From JAWWPY01 sp964412845 (lineage in GTDB: Bacteria; Actinomycetota; Actinomycetes; Streptosporangiales; Streptosporangiaceae), in contig CAYPQM010000011.1 of assembly GCA_964412845.1 (NCBI GenBank), positions 1 through 64,000 on the forward strand: a stretch of DNA of 64,000 nucleotides. The letters run 5' to 3'. Made by a program: the position numbers and the translations under genes. Shown piece by piece: positions 23,811-33,798 of this stretch (position 1 is its first letter; every line of letters starts with the position of its first letter). A model generated the notes under the pieces. That model worked only from the letters and a program-made list of their open reading frames with translations. It was not told where the DNA came from and searched no databases.

Positions 23811-25357
23811 TGGCAGACATCATGTCCGCGCTCGCCCGGCCGGTGACCCAGGCCCGGGGGAGGCTGGCCGGGTTCGCCCCGCTGGCCTCGTTGCCCCGGC
23901 TGGCCGGCCTGGCCCGGGTCAACTGGCTGTTCACGCTGGCGCTCGGGGCCGGGGCCTTTCTCCGGCTCGTCGCCGTGCTTGGCTACCCCGGGATGCTCTG
24001 GTTTGTCGGCGACTCGTTTCTCTACCTGGGCGCGGCGCTGCGGCCCATGCCCGACCTGAGTAAGACGGTCGGCTACTCGTTCTTCCTGCGCGCGCTGGAG
24101 CCGTTCCACAGCCTGATCCTGATCGCCGTGCTGCAGCACCTGATGGCCCTGGCCCTCGGGGTCCTCGTGTACGCGCTGCTGCGGCGCTCTCGCGTGCCGC
24201 GGCATTGGGCGGCGCTCGCGGCCGCGCCGGTCCTGCTCGACGGCAACGAGATCGAAGTCGAGCACATGATGATGGCCGACACCCTGTTCACGTTCCTGCT
24301 CGTGATCAGCGTGGCGCTGCTGCTCTGGCGGCCGCGCCCGTCCTGGCCGGTCTGCCTGATCGCGGGACTGCTCACCGGGTACGCGATCACGGTGCGCTCG
24401 GAAGGCCTGCCGCTGCCGCTGCTGCTCCTCGCTTACCTGGTGGTCCGCCGGGTGGGCTGGCGGCCTGTCCTCGCCCTGGCGGTGAGCTGCGCCGCCCCGG
24501 TGGCCGGGTACGCCCTGTGGTTTCACTCCGTGACCGGCGATTTCGCGCTCACCCGGTCCGAGGGGATCTACCTGTGGGGCCGGGTGTCATCGTTCGCCCA
24601 GTGCGCCCAGATCAAGCCACCGGCGGATGAGCGGCAATTCTGCCTGAGCACCCCGCTGGCCAAGCGGCAGGCCCCGGGGTCGATCATCTGGTCGGCCCCG
24701 CAGGTGCGCCAGATGCCGGGCGGCCCGGTCAGCGTGCGCGGCAATCATCTGCTGCGTGACTTCGCGGTGCACGCCATCCTGGCCCAGCCGGGGGCCTACC
24801 TGAAAACCATCGTGAAGGACGCGGGGATGGCGGTGGACTGGCGGCGCCTGCCTTACCCCAGCCCGGGCTCCGCGTACTACGCCTTTTTCCATCCCAGGCC
24901 GCAGATGCTGCCCGCGCACCGGTCGTGGATCCCCGGCGGAACCGCGATCGGCGACGTCCGCGCCTACGGCCACGCCAGCCCGAGCCGCGTGATCAAGCCG
25001 GTGGCCATCCTGATGGCCGGCTACCAGCGGGTGTTCTACACCTGGGGACCCTTGTTCGGCGCCATCCTGGCGATCGGGCTCGGCGGGCTCATCCGGTTCT
25101 GGCGCCGGCTCGGCGGTGACGGCCTGCTGCCCTGGGTCTTCGCCGTGGTGCTGCTGATCTCCCCGATCGCGCTGGCTGGCTTCAGTTACCGCTACCTGCT
25201 GCCGGTGCTGCCGTTCAGCTGCCTCGCCGCCGGGCTGGCGGCCGTGCCCGGGCGCCGCGACGGGCCCGTGGCACCAGTGGGTACCGCCGGGGACTCAGCG
25301 GTACCGGCGGAGCGGACGGCGGCTGAGCCTCAGGGCGAGGCGATCCGGCTGAGCTGA
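23810..25357 (+). CDS. Multi-pass GT-C type membrane glycosyltransferase
   Basis: The 515-residue protein has about ten hydrophobic helices and the general layout of GT-C/PMT-like transferases that use polyprenyl-phosphate sugars outside the membrane. The first extracytoplasmic loop carries an acidic residue (GMLWFVGDSFLYLGAALRPM) as expected for the catalytic Asp, and LDGNEIEVEHMMMADTLFTF follows. A long hydrophilic loop with WSAPQVRQMPGG and WRRLPYPSPGSAYYAFFHP lies between helices 8 and 9. ATG 23810 overlaps the previous stop by one base. Its 3' end overlaps pgl of the opposite strand by 28 bases. The substrate is unknown; addition of a side-chain sugar to the surface polymer is inferred. 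Confidence 0.8.
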   Translation: MADIMSALARPVTQARGRLAGFAPLASLPRLAGLARVNWLFTLALGAGAFLRLVAVLGYPGMLWFVGDSFLYLGAALRPMPDLSKTVGYSFFLRALEPFHSLILIAVLQHLMALALGVLVYALLRRSRVPRHWAALAAAPVLLDGNEIEVEHMMMADTLFTFLLVISVALLLWRPRPSWPVCLIAGLLTGYAITVRSEGLPLPLLLLAYLVVRRVGWRPVLALAVSCAAPVAGYALWFHSVTGDFALTRSEGIYLWGRVSSFAQCAQIKPPADERQFCLSTPLAKRQAPGSIIWSAPQVRQMPGGPVSVRGNHLLRDFAVHAILAQPGAYLKTIVKDAGMAVDWRRLPYPSPGSAYYAFFHPRPQMLPAHRSWIPGGTAIGDVRAYGHASPSRVIKPVAILMAGYQRVFYTWGPLFGAILAIGLGGLIRFWRRLGGDGLLPWVFAVVLLISPIALAGFSYRYLLPVLPFSCLAAGLAAVPGRRDGPVAPVGTAGDSAVPAERTAAEPQGEAIRLS

Positions 25358-26109
25358 GGCGGCAGCTGGCTCGCCGCGGCCTTGTCGAGCAGGAACAGCG
25401 TGCGTTGCCGGCCCCGCGCACCTGCCGCCGGGACCTGGACCGGGCCGGAGCCCGACAGCGCGAGCCGGACCGCCCGGGCCTTCTCCTGGCCGGCGGCGAG
25501 CACCCAGACATCGCGGGCACACTGGATCGCCGGGAGGGTGAGCGACAGCCGGGTGGGCGGCGGTTTGGGCGCGCCGCGGACCGCGACCACCGGCCGCTCC
25601 TCGTACAGCGCCGGCAGGCCGGGGAAGAGCGACGCCACGTGCGCGTCGGGGCCGATGCCGAGCAGCAGGACATCGAACGTGGGCACGGGACCGTGGTCCT
25701 CAGGCCGGGTGGCGGCGCGCAACTGCGCCGCGTACCTGGCCGCGGCCGCTTCCGGGTCGTCACCATCCGGCCCGTCCGTGCCCGGCATCCGGTGCACCCG
25801 GCGCGGGTCGGTATCCACATGCCGCAGCAGGGCCTGCTGCGCGCCCGCTTCGTTGCGCTCCGCGTGGCCGGACGGCAGGAACCGCTCGTCGCCCCACCAG
25901 ATGTCCAGGTGCTTCCAGTCCACGGCGCCCAGGGCCGGCGCTGCGGCCAGCTCCGTCAAGATGGCCGTGCCGATGCCGCCGCCGGTGAGCACCAGCGAGG
26001 CGGTTGCCGTCGCCGCCTGGGCATCCACCAGCCTGGTGACCAGGCGGGCCGCCGCCGCCTTGGCCAGCAGGCTCGCGTCGTGATGCACGAGTACTTCGGG
26101 AGGGCTCAT
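25330..26109 (-). CDS. pgl: 6-phosphogluconolactonase
   Basis: This 259-residue DevB-type enzyme hydrolyses 6-phosphogluconolactone made by Zwf. Family motifs are SLVLTGGGIGTAILTEL, the WWGDERFLPSGHAERN active-site segment and DVLLLGIGPDAHVASLFPG. ATG 26109 overlaps the opcA stop by one base (TGATG), so translation is coupled. It is the last gene of the pentose phosphate operon and its tail overlaps the convergent GT-C gene by 28 bases, leaving no space for a private terminator. Confidence 0.95.
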   Translation of the reverse strand: MSPPEVLVHHDASLLAKAAAARLVTRLVDAQAATATASLVLTGGGIGTAILTELAAAPALGAVDWKHLDIWWGDERFLPSGHAERNEAGAQQALLRHVDTDPRRVHRMPGTDGPDGDDPEAAAARYAAQLRAATRPEDHGPVPTFDVLLLGIGPDAHVASLFPGLPALYEERPVVAVRGAPKPPPTRLSLTLPAIQCARDVWVLAAGQEKARAVRLALSGSGPVQVPAAGARGRQRTLFLLDKAAASQLPPQLSRIASP

Positions 26110-27023
26110 CAGCGGCTACCGCTGCCCATGGCGGCGAGGGGCGCGATGGTCTCGGCGTAGACATCATCAGGGTCAAGCCGGCGCAGTTCCTCCGACAGCA
26201 GCTCGGCCGTGTCCCTGCGGTGCAGGGACACGTGCCGTTCCGGCTGGTCGGGCCGCCGCAGCAGGGCCACCCTGCCGTCCGGCCGGGTCAGCGAGATGTC
26301 GCCGTCAGCCGTGCTGAAGGTGACGCTGGTGATCCCCGGGCCGGCTGAGGCCTCGGTGCCGAACGGCACACCGAGCCGGGTGGACAGCCACGAGGCGATC
26401 AGGTCCGCGCTCGGGTTGCCCTGTTCCGCGGCCACCGCGCCACCGCTGATCGCGCCATGCGGCTGGTCCAGGGTGGCCGCCAGCAGCGACCGCCAGGATG
26501 TCGCCCTGGTCCAGCTGAGGTCGGTGTCCCCGGGCCGGTAGCCAGCCGCGAGGGTCTCCAGGCATTGCCGGGGTGCGCTGGCCGAAGCGGCGTCGGTGAT
26601 CCGGCGCTGCGCCAGCGCGCCCAGCGGGTCGGCGGCGGGCGTGGCCGGGGGGAGCCCCGGCCACCAGGTCACCACCGGCGTGTCCGGCATGAGCAGCGGG
26701 ATCACCACGGAATCCGCATGCTGGCCGAGCGGCCCGTACATCCTCAGCAGCACGGTCTCGCCCGGGCCGGTCTCGCCGACCCGGATCTCGGCGTCCAGCC
26801 GGGAGGCCGAGTCGGGCCGCCGGATGATCACTGCGAGGACGCGGCACGGATGCTCGCGGGCCGCCTCGCTCGCCGCCCGTACCGCGTCATACTGCGCGGT
26901 CTCGTCGGTCACGATGACCAGGGTCAGCACCATCCCGCTGGCCGGGCCGCCGAGCCGCTGCCGAGCCTGCCGCAGCGAGTCGTGGATCTGGCCGGTGCTG
27001 GTCTGGGCCAGGTCAATCATCAT
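26109..27023 (-). CDS. opcA: Glucose-6-phosphate dehydrogenase assembly protein OpcA
   Basis: OpcA activates and helps assemble glucose-6-phosphate dehydrogenase in cyanobacteria and actinobacteria. The 304-residue protein has the usual opening IDLAQTSTGQIHDSLRQAR and GMVLTLVIVTDE, and the PDTPVVTWWPGLPP core. I start at the ATG pair 27023/27020, which has a GAGG box upstream and fits the family N-terminus; the longer frame to 27110 adds unrelated sequence. It lies directly behind zwf with a 94-base gap, the largest within this operon. Confidence 0.93.
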   Translation of the reverse strand: MMIDLAQTSTGQIHDSLRQARQRLGGPASGMVLTLVIVTDETAQYDAVRAASEAAREHPCRVLAVIIRRPDSASRLDAEIRVGETGPGETVLLRMYGPLGQHADSVVIPLLMPDTPVVTWWPGLPPATPAADPLGALAQRRITDAASASAPRQCLETLAAGYRPGDTDLSWTRATSWRSLLAATLDQPHGAISGGAVAAEQGNPSADLIASWLSTRLGVPFGTEASAGPGITSVTFSTADGDISLTRPDGRVALLRRPDQPERHVSLHRRDTAELLSEELRRLDPDDVYAETIAPLAAMGSGSR

Positions 27024-27117
27024 CGATGGCCTCGTCTCGTCGATGCCCGTGATCTGGAAGCGGAGTCCTCGTCGGCGGCACGTCGCCCAGGACCTGCCGC
27101 ACGGGCCCACTGCGTGT

Positions 27118-28656
27118 TCACAGCCTGCGCCACGCCCGCCCGTCCCTGGCCATCAGCGCATCCGCGGAGGGCGGCCCCGGCGTCCCGGCCGGATACTGTT
27201 CCGGCTTGGTGTGCTCGGCCCAGAACTCCTCGATCGGGTCAAGGACAGTCCAGGACAGCTCGACCTCTTTGTGCTGCGGGAACAGGGGCGGGTCGCCGAT
27301 GAGGACATCGAGCAGCAGCCGCTCGTAGGCCTCGGGGCTGGACTCGGTGAACGACTCGCCATAGGCGAAGTCCATGTTCACGTCCCTGACCTCCATCGCC
27401 GAGCCCGGCACCTTGGAGCCGAACCTGACGGTCACCCCCTCATCCGGCTGCACCCGGATGACCAAGGCGTTCTGGCCCAGTTCCTCGGTGTCCGTGGCGG
27501 CGAACGGCAGGTGCGGAGCACGCTGGAACATCATTGCGATCTCCGTCATGCGCCGCGGCAGCCGCTTGCCGGTGCGCAGGTAGAACGGGACGCCAGCCCA
27601 GCGCCTGGTCTCCACGCTGAGCTTGACCGCGGCGTACGTCTCGGTCCGCGAGTCCGCCGGGATGCCGTCCTCCTCCAGGAACGCGGGCACCTCGACGCCA
27701 CCCTGCCAGCCCGCGGCGTACTGGCCGCGCGCCGTCCCGCCCGCGAGATCCTCGGGCGGCCTGACCGCCGAGAGCACCTTCTCCTTCTCCGCGCGCAGCG
27801 AGTCCGCGTCGAACGACACGGGCTCCTCCATCGTGGTGAGGGCCAGCAACTGCATCAGGTGGTTCTGGATCACGTCCCGCGCGGCGCCGATCCCGTCGTA
27901 GTAGCCGGCCCGTCCGCCGATGCCGATGTCCTCGGCCATCGTGATCTGCACATGATCGACATACCCTCGGTTCCAGATCGGCTCGTAGAGGGCGTTGGCG
28001 AAACGCAGCGCCAGGATGTTCTGCACCGTCTCCTTGCCGAGGTAATGATCGATCCGGAACACGGAGTGCTGCCCGAACACCTCGTTGAGGCGCGCGTTGA
28101 GTTGCTGCGCGCTGGGCAGGTCGTGACCGAACGGCTTCTCGATCACCACCCGCCGCCAAGAACGAGGCCGCCCCGGGGCGGCCTCGTCCGGCGCCGACAG
28201 CCCGGAGCGCTGCAGCTTCTCGACTACCACCTGGAAGAATTTGGGCGGGACGGACAGGTAGAAGGCATAGTTGCCACCGGTCCCGCGTTCGGCGTCCAGC
28301 GTCCGCACGGTCTGCGCCAGCCGGTCGAAGGCCGCGTCGTCGGAGAACTCACCCGGCACGAACCTGACCCCCTCGGACAGCTGATTCCACACCGTGTCCC
28401 GGAACGGGGTCCGCGCGTGCTCCTTCACCGCTTCGTAGGTGACCTGGGCGAAGTCCTCGTCCGCCCAGTCCCGGCGGGCGAAGCCGACCAGTGAGAACCC
28501 CGGCGGCAGCAGGCCGCGGTTCGCGAGGTCGTAGATGGCGGGCATCAGTTTCTTGCGTGCGAGGTCACCGGTCACCCCGAACATGACCAGCACGCAGGGG
28601 CCGGCAACGCGGGGGATCCGCCGGTCCCGGGGATCCCGCAGCGGGTTAACGGTCAT
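27118..28656 (-). CDS. zwf: Glucose-6-phosphate 1-dehydrogenase
   Basis: The 512-residue enzyme oxidises glucose-6-phosphate to the lactone and makes NADPH. The nucleotide motif FGVTGDLARKKLMPAIYDL is near the start, the substrate site RIDHYLGKETVQNILALRFA is present, and the C-terminal half has NRGYVDHVQITMAEDIGIGG. Length is normal. ATG 28656 overlaps the pgi stop (ATGA). With opcA and pgl it forms the oxidative branch; 6-phosphogluconate dehydrogenase is not in the window. Confidence 0.97.
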   Translation of the reverse strand: MTVNPLRDPRDRRIPRVAGPCVLVMFGVTGDLARKKLMPAIYDLANRGLLPPGFSLVGFARRDWADEDFAQVTYEAVKEHARTPFRDTVWNQLSEGVRFVPGEFSDDAAFDRLAQTVRTLDAERGTGGNYAFYLSVPPKFFQVVVEKLQRSGLSAPDEAAPGRPRSWRRVVIEKPFGHDLPSAQQLNARLNEVFGQHSVFRIDHYLGKETVQNILALRFANALYEPIWNRGYVDHVQITMAEDIGIGGRAGYYDGIGAARDVIQNHLMQLLALTTMEEPVSFDADSLRAEKEKVLSAVRPPEDLAGGTARGQYAAGWQGGVEVPAFLEEDGIPADSRTETYAAVKLSVETRRWAGVPFYLRTGKRLPRRMTEIAMMFQRAPHLPFAATDTEELGQNALVIRVQPDEGVTVRFGSKVPGSAMEVRDVNMDFAYGESFTESSPEAYERLLLDVLIGDPPLFPQHKEVELSWTVLDPIEEFWAEHTKPEQYPAGTPGPPSADALMARDGRAWRRL

Positions 28657-30326
28657 GCATATGCTCCTGTGGCGCTGGTGCCCGCGGCCGCGAGCAACTG
28701 GGCGATGCCGCTGGTGCGGTCGTGCAGGTGCAGGCGGACAGTCGGCCTGCCGCGCTCGCGAAGTGCGCCCAGGTCGCCGAGGGCCTGGGCAAGCTGCAGG
28801 CGACCTAGGGTGAAGGGTTGGCCCGGCACGTCAACGTCGCGCTGCACAGCGCCGGTGATCTGCAGGAACACGCCGTTTTGCGGGCCGCCTTTATGATACT
28901 GGCCGGTCGAGTGCAGGAACCGGGGTCCCCAGCCAAAGGTGACCGGGTGCGTGGTCCGGGAGGCCAGCGCGTCCCTCAGCCGGGCCGCCGCCGCGTCGCC
29001 GAACCGGTCCAGGTAGGCCATGATCGACAGGTAGCCGCCCGGCGGCGGTGACCAGAGCAGCGCGTCGAACACCCCGGGCAGGTCGGTGGCGTCACGCAGC
29101 AGCTCGGGCTCGGCGTGGACCTCGACCGCGCCGTGCACGAACGCGGGCTGGCCGGTCGGCAGCGGGCCGCTGCCCGCCTCCGCCAGCAGCGCCGCGGTGT
29201 TCTGCTTGGACTCCGCGACGTTCGGCTGGTCGAACGGGTTGATGCCGAGCAGCCGGCCGGCCACCGCCACGGCGTACTCCCAGATCAGGAACTGCGCGCC
29301 GAGCGGCCCGTCCACCACGGTGTCGGCCGGCCGCCTCGGCGTGCCCAGGCCGACCAGGTGGATGTCGGGGCCGGGGGAAAATCCCGGCGAATCCTCGCTG
29401 CCCACCACGACCGGCAGGATGCCGCGGCCTTCCTTGCCGGTGGACTCGGCGATGAGCTGCTCCGCCCAGTCCCCGAATCCGCTGATCCTTGAGCCGGCGG
29501 CGGCCAGTACCGCCTTGTCGTGCCCGGCCAGTGCGTAACCGCCGAGCGCCGCCCCCAGAGTGAGGCCCGGGTTCCCGTCCGGGCCGGACAGGTCGCCGAG
29601 CGCGTCCTCCGCCTCGTCCAGCAGGCGGCTCACGTCCGCGCCCGCCAGCCCGCCCGGCACCAGGCCGAACGCGGTCAGCGCGCTGTACCGGCCGCCCACG
29701 TAGGGATCGGCCTGCACGACGTGATAGCCGGATTCGCGGGCTGACTCCTCCAGCGGCGACCCCGGATCGGTCACCACGATGAACCGCCGCCGCAGGCTGT
29801 CCCCGGCGATTCCGCGGGCGCCGAACGCCTGCTCGTAGATGCGGCGGTGGCTGTCGGTCTCCACGGTCGAGCCGCTCTTGCTGGACAGCACGACCAGCGT
29901 CCGGTCGAGCCGGTCGCCGAGCGCCCGGGCGACCTGGTGCGGGTCGGTGGTGTCCAGCACGGTGAGCGGCACCCCGGCCGTCTTCGTGATCACCTCCGCG
30001 GCGAGCGACGAGCCACCCATGCCGGCCAGCACCACGTGATCGAGGCCTTCGGCCCGGCCGCGCTGGGCCAGCTCGTCGATCTCCGGCAGCAGCTCACGGG
30101 AGAACCGGGGTGCCTGCAGCCAGCCGAGCCTGGTCGTCGCCTCGGCCTGCGCCGCCGGGCCCCACAGCGTGGCCTCCCCGGCGGCCAGCGCGCCGGGAAC
30201 CCCGTCCCCGGCGAGCTTGGCCGCCGCCTGCGTGGTCGCCTCGATCACCGCCGTGCTGCGGGTCTGCACGGTCACCGAGGGCGCCCGGGAATGCTGCCAG
30301 GGTCGGCCCGGCGGGCCGGTGCTCAT
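28653..30326 (-). CDS. pgi: Glucose-6-phosphate isomerase
   Basis: This 557-residue enzyme interconverts glucose-6-phosphate and fructose-6-phosphate. SIS-type sugar-phosphate sites are visible in VVLAGMGGSSLAAEVI, VVLSSKSGSTVETDSHRRIY and FGDWAEQLIAESTGKEGRGI. It belongs to the actinobacterial form found inside pentose phosphate operons. Start and stop overlap tal and zwf by ATGA, so flux between glycolysis and the pentose phosphate pathway is encoded as one unit. Confidence 0.95.
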   Translation of the reverse strand: MSTGPPGRPWQHSRAPSVTVQTRSTAVIEATTQAAAKLAGDGVPGALAAGEATLWGPAAQAEATTRLGWLQAPRFSRELLPEIDELAQRGRAEGLDHVVLAGMGGSSLAAEVITKTAGVPLTVLDTTDPHQVARALGDRLDRTLVVLSSKSGSTVETDSHRRIYEQAFGARGIAGDSLRRRFIVVTDPGSPLEESARESGYHVVQADPYVGGRYSALTAFGLVPGGLAGADVSRLLDEAEDALGDLSGPDGNPGLTLGAALGGYALAGHDKAVLAAAGSRISGFGDWAEQLIAESTGKEGRGILPVVVGSEDSPGFSPGPDIHLVGLGTPRRPADTVVDGPLGAQFLIWEYAVAVAGRLLGINPFDQPNVAESKQNTAALLAEAGSGPLPTGQPAFVHGAVEVHAEPELLRDATDLPGVFDALLWSPPPGGYLSIMAYLDRFGDAAAARLRDALASRTTHPVTFGWGPRFLHSTGQYHKGGPQNGVFLQITGAVQRDVDVPGQPFTLGRLQLAQALGDLGALRERGRPTVRLHLHDRTSGIAQLLAAAGTSATGAYA

Positions 30327-31468
30327 GGTTTGCTCACCGCTGCCATGTTGCCCACGATGGTCTCCAGGAACTGATGCCAGGACGTCGCGAACTTTTCGAC
30401 GCCCTCAGCTTCGAGCACCTCGACCACGTCGTCGTAGGAGATGCCGAGCTCGGCCAGGTCGGCGAAGACCTGCCGGGCCGCGTCATAGGTACCTCGCACC
30501 GTGTCGCCGCGCAGCCGCCCGTGGTCGGCGGTGGCGTGCAGGGTCGCCTCGGGCATCGTGTTCACCGTGTTGGGGGCGACCAGTTCCACCACGTACATGG
30601 TGTCCTCGTAGGCCGGGTCCTTGGTGCTGGTAGAAGCCCACAGCGGGCGCTGCGGCGTGGCACCCGCCTGCTCCAGGGCCGCCCACCGGGGGCTGGCGAT
30701 CCGCTGCTCGTACAGCTCGTAGGCCAGCCGGGCGTTGGCGATGGCGGCCTTGCCGCGCAGCGCGGCCGCCGCTGGCGTGCCGATCTTGTCCAGCCTGCCG
30801 TCCACCTCGGTGTCCACCCGGCTGACGAAGAAGGACGCCACGGACCCGATGGCCGAGAGGTCGTGCCCAGCGACGGCCGCCCGCTCCAGGCCGGCCATGA
30901 AGGCGTCGATGACCTGGCCGTACCGCTCCAGCGAGAAGATCAGCGTCACGTTCACGCTGATCCCCTCGGACAGGCACTGGGTGATCGCGGGCAGGCCCTC
31001 CAGGGTCGCCGGGATCTTGATGAACAGGTTCGGCCGGTCAACCTGCCACCACAGGGCCCGGGCCTCCGCGATGGTCTTCGCGGTGTCCTTGGCGATCCGC
31101 GGGTCGACCTCGATGGACACCCGCCCGTCGACGCCGTCGCTTGCGTCGTAGGCCGGGCGCAGCACGTCACAGCCCCACCGGATGTCGTAGGTCGTGATCG
31201 CCCGCGCGGCTTCGTCGATCTGCACGCCACGCACGGCCAGGTCCGCGAGCTGCTCATCGTAGGCATGCCCTTGACTCACGGCATGCGCGAAGATCGTCGG
31301 GTTGGAGGTCACCCCGGTCACGTGCCTGTCCCGGACCAGGTCCGCGAGGTTTCCGCTGGTCAGCCGGTCACGGCTGATGTCGTCCAGCCAGATCGCCACG
31401 CCTGCGGCGGTAAGCTGGCTGAGAATATCGTCCTGCTGGGAAGGCTTGCTGTGGGGCTGGGCGGTCAT
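30323..31468 (-). CDS. tal: Transaldolase
   Basis: The 381-residue enzyme transfers dihydroxyacetone units between sugar phosphates. The Schiff-base lysine lies in RPNLFIKIPATLEGLPAI, and the actinobacterial-type opening GVAIWLDDISRDRL is followed by VTGVTSNPTIFAHA. The C-terminus has RPLWASTSTKDPAYEDTMYV. It starts 17 bases after the tkt stop and its stop overlaps the pgi start. Confidence 0.96.
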   Translation of the reverse strand: MTAQPHSKPSQQDDILSQLTAAGVAIWLDDISRDRLTSGNLADLVRDRHVTGVTSNPTIFAHAVSQGHAYDEQLADLAVRGVQIDEAARAITTYDIRWGCDVLRPAYDASDGVDGRVSIEVDPRIAKDTAKTIAEARALWWQVDRPNLFIKIPATLEGLPAITQCLSEGISVNVTLIFSLERYGQVIDAFMAGLERAAVAGHDLSAIGSVASFFVSRVDTEVDGRLDKIGTPAAAALRGKAAIANARLAYELYEQRIASPRWAALEQAGATPQRPLWASTSTKDPAYEDTMYVVELVAPNTVNTMPEATLHATADHGRLRGDTVRGTYDAARQVFADLAELGISYDDVVEVLEAEGVEKFATSWHQFLETIVGNMAAVSKP

Positions 31469-31485
31469 GACTCATCGCTCCTTGC

Positions 31486-33606
31486 TTAGTCCTGTGCGGC
31501 GCTCAGCCGGGCCAGGCTTGACCGGGCGGCGGCCGCCACCCGGTCGGCGGTGAGCCCGAACTCCTTATACAGCGTGGGACCCGCGGCAGATGCGCCGAAG
31601 TGCTCCAGGCTCACGCTCTCGCCCGCATCTCCCACGAACTCGCGCCAGCCCATCGCGATGCCAGCCTCGACGCTGACCCGTGCGCGGATGGCCGGTGGCA
31701 GTACCTCCTCCTGGTAAGACGCATCCTGGGCGGCAAACCATTCCACGCACGGCATGGAAACCACCCGGGTGGCAATCCCGTCCTGCTGGAGGGCGGTCCT
31801 GGCCGCCAGCGCGATCTGCACTTCGCTGCCCGTGCCGATGATGATCACTTCAGGTTTCCCGCCCGCGCCCTCGGCGAGGACATAGCCTCCCCGGGCCGCG
31901 CCTTCCGCGCTGGCCAGGCCCGCCGGGCTGTCCGGCGATCGGTCCACCACGGGCAGGTTCTGCCTGCTCAGGCACAGGCCGGCGGGCCGGTCGGTGTGCT
32001 CAAGGATCGTCCGCCAGGCCACCGTGGTCTCGTTCGCGTCGGCGGGGCGCACCACGTCCAGGCCCGGGATGGCACGCAGCGCCCACAGGTGCTCGACCGG
32101 CTGGTGGGTGGGCCCGTCCTCGCCCAGGCCGATGGAGTCATGCGTCCAGACGTACGTCACCGGCGCGCCCATCAGCGCGGCCAGCCGGACGGACGGGCGC
32201 ATGTAGTCGCTGAAGACCAGGAAAGTGCCGCCATATGGCCTGGTCAGCCCGTGCAACGCGATCCCGTTGAGAATGCCGCCCATGGCATGTTCCCGGATCC
32301 CGAAGTGCAGCGTGCGGCCGAATTCATTGCCGGGGAACATCCGGGTCTGGTGCTCGGGCGGGATGAACGACGGCTCGCCCTTCATCGTGGTGTTGTTGCT
32401 CCCGGCCAGGTCGGCCGAGCCACCCCACAGTTCCGGGAGTACTGGCGCCAGAGCGTTAAGTATCTCGCCGGAGGCTTTTCTGGTGGCCATTCCCTTGGGG
32501 TCGGCCGGGAAGGCCGGCAGGCTGTCAGCCCAGCCATCCGGCAGCCGCCTGGCCCGCAGCCGCTCCAGCAGCGCCGCTCGCTCGGGATGGGCGCCGGCCC
32601 AGGCGGCGAAGGACTCGTCCCATTCCGCCCGCAGCCGCTTGCCGCGGTCCATGACCTTGCGCGCATGCGCCACCGCTGCGTCCTCGGTGGGGAAGGACAC
32701 GGCGGGATCGAAGCCGAGGACCTCCTTGGTGGCGGCGACCTCCGCCTCGCCCAGCGCCGCGCCGTGCGCCTCTCCGGTGTTCTGCGCGTGCGGGGCGGGC
32801 CAGGCGATGATTGTCCGCAGCGCGATGAGCGACGGCTGCCCGGTGTGCTCCCGGGCCGTGGCCAGCGCCTGATCCAGCGCTCCGACGTCCTCCCGGTAAC
32901 CCCCGGGATGCCGCCAATCGACCCGCTGCACGTGCCAGCCGTAGGCCTCGTACCTGGCGCAGACGTCCTCCGATTTGGCGATGTTCGTGTCGTCTTCGAT
33001 CGAGATGCTGTTGTCGTCGTAGAGCAGCACGAGGTTGTCCAGCTTTTGGTGCGCGGCGAGCGAGGATGCCTCGTGGCTGATGCCCTCCTCGATGTCGCCA
33101 TCGGACGCGAACACGTAGATGTGATGATCGAACGGGCTGGTCCGCGGCGCCGCGCCGGGGTCGAGCAGGCCGCGTTCCCGGCGGGCCGCCATGGCCATGC
33201 CCACCGCGTTCGACAGGCCCTGGCCGAGCGGGCCGGTCGTGGTCTCCACGCCCGGGGTAAGCCAGTGCTCTGGGTGGCCGGGGGTGTGGCTGCCCCACTT
33301 CCGGTAGGCCCGCAGGTCATCGAGGGTCAGCCCGTAGCCGGACAGGTATAGCTGGATATAGAGGGTCAGGCTGGAATGACCGCAGGACAGGATGAAACGG
33401 TCCCGGCCCTGCCAGCCGGGATCGGCCGGATCATGCCGCATGATGCGCTGGAAGAGCAGGTAGGCGGCAGGGGCCAGGCTCATCGCGGTTCCCGGATGGC
33501 CTGACCCGGCCTCCTGTACCGCGTCCATGGCCAGGACCCGGATAAGATCGACAACCCGCGCGTCGGTCGCCGTCCAGTCAAGCGTGGTGTCAGGTTGGCT
33601 GCTCAC
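31486..33606 (-). CDS. tkt: Transketolase
   Basis: This thiamine-diphosphate enzyme of about 706 residues transfers two-carbon units. Motifs include GSGHPGTAMSLAPAAYLLF, the ThDP motif ending in NLVLLYDDNSISIEDDTN, RTLHFGIREHAMGGILNGIA and the pyrimidine-domain THDSIGLGEDGPTHQPVEHL. The start is GTG 33606 or GTG 33630; the first gives the family-like N-terminus SSQPDTTLDWTATDARVVD, and a GAGAGGAG box lies upstream. It leads the tkt-tal-pgi-zwf-opcA-pgl operon and is divergent from the PrsW gene. Confidence 0.96.
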   Translation of the reverse strand: MSSQPDTTLDWTATDARVVDLIRVLAMDAVQEAGSGHPGTAMSLAPAAYLLFQRIMRHDPADPGWQGRDRFILSCGHSSLTLYIQLYLSGYGLTLDDLRAYRKWGSHTPGHPEHWLTPGVETTTGPLGQGLSNAVGMAMAARRERGLLDPGAAPRTSPFDHHIYVFASDGDIEEGISHEASSLAAHQKLDNLVLLYDDNSISIEDDTNIAKSEDVCARYEAYGWHVQRVDWRHPGGYREDVGALDQALATAREHTGQPSLIALRTIIAWPAPHAQNTGEAHGAALGEAEVAATKEVLGFDPAVSFPTEDAAVAHARKVMDRGKRLRAEWDESFAAWAGAHPERAALLERLRARRLPDGWADSLPAFPADPKGMATRKASGEILNALAPVLPELWGGSADLAGSNNTTMKGEPSFIPPEHQTRMFPGNEFGRTLHFGIREHAMGGILNGIALHGLTRPYGGTFLVFSDYMRPSVRLAALMGAPVTYVWTHDSIGLGEDGPTHQPVEHLWALRAIPGLDVVRPADANETTVAWRTILEHTDRPAGLCLSRQNLPVVDRSPDSPAGLASAEGAARGGYVLAEGAGGKPEVIIIGTGSEVQIALAARTALQQDGIATRVVSMPCVEWFAAQDASYQEEVLPPAIRARVSVEAGIAMGWREFVGDAGESVSLEHFGASAAGPTLYKEFGLTADRVAAAARSSLARLSAAQD

Positions 33607-33798
33607 CGTGGGATCAGGGCTCCTCTCCACGCCCGCGCCAACCCCGCGGCGCCGAGCACTTAAATTGCTGCAACGACCCTATCTCCAGTGTGCTCTATAC
33701 CCCCGACGCCCCCCGATGGCCCGGCCCGGCCGGCATGCGGTGTTCACCGGGGATTGTCCTCCGCGACGCTGGCGGCGGGGGCGAGTACGCTCCGTGCC

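Noticed and set aside
26596..28494. 632-residue plus-strand frame opposite zwf and opcA
   Set aside because: Shadow of two well identified minus-strand genes, with no coherent domain.
31600..33351. 583-residue open frame on the plus strand opposite tkt
   Set aside because: It is the antisense shadow of transketolase; composition is Arg/Gly/His-rich and no family motif appears. High GC in third positions keeps such frames open.
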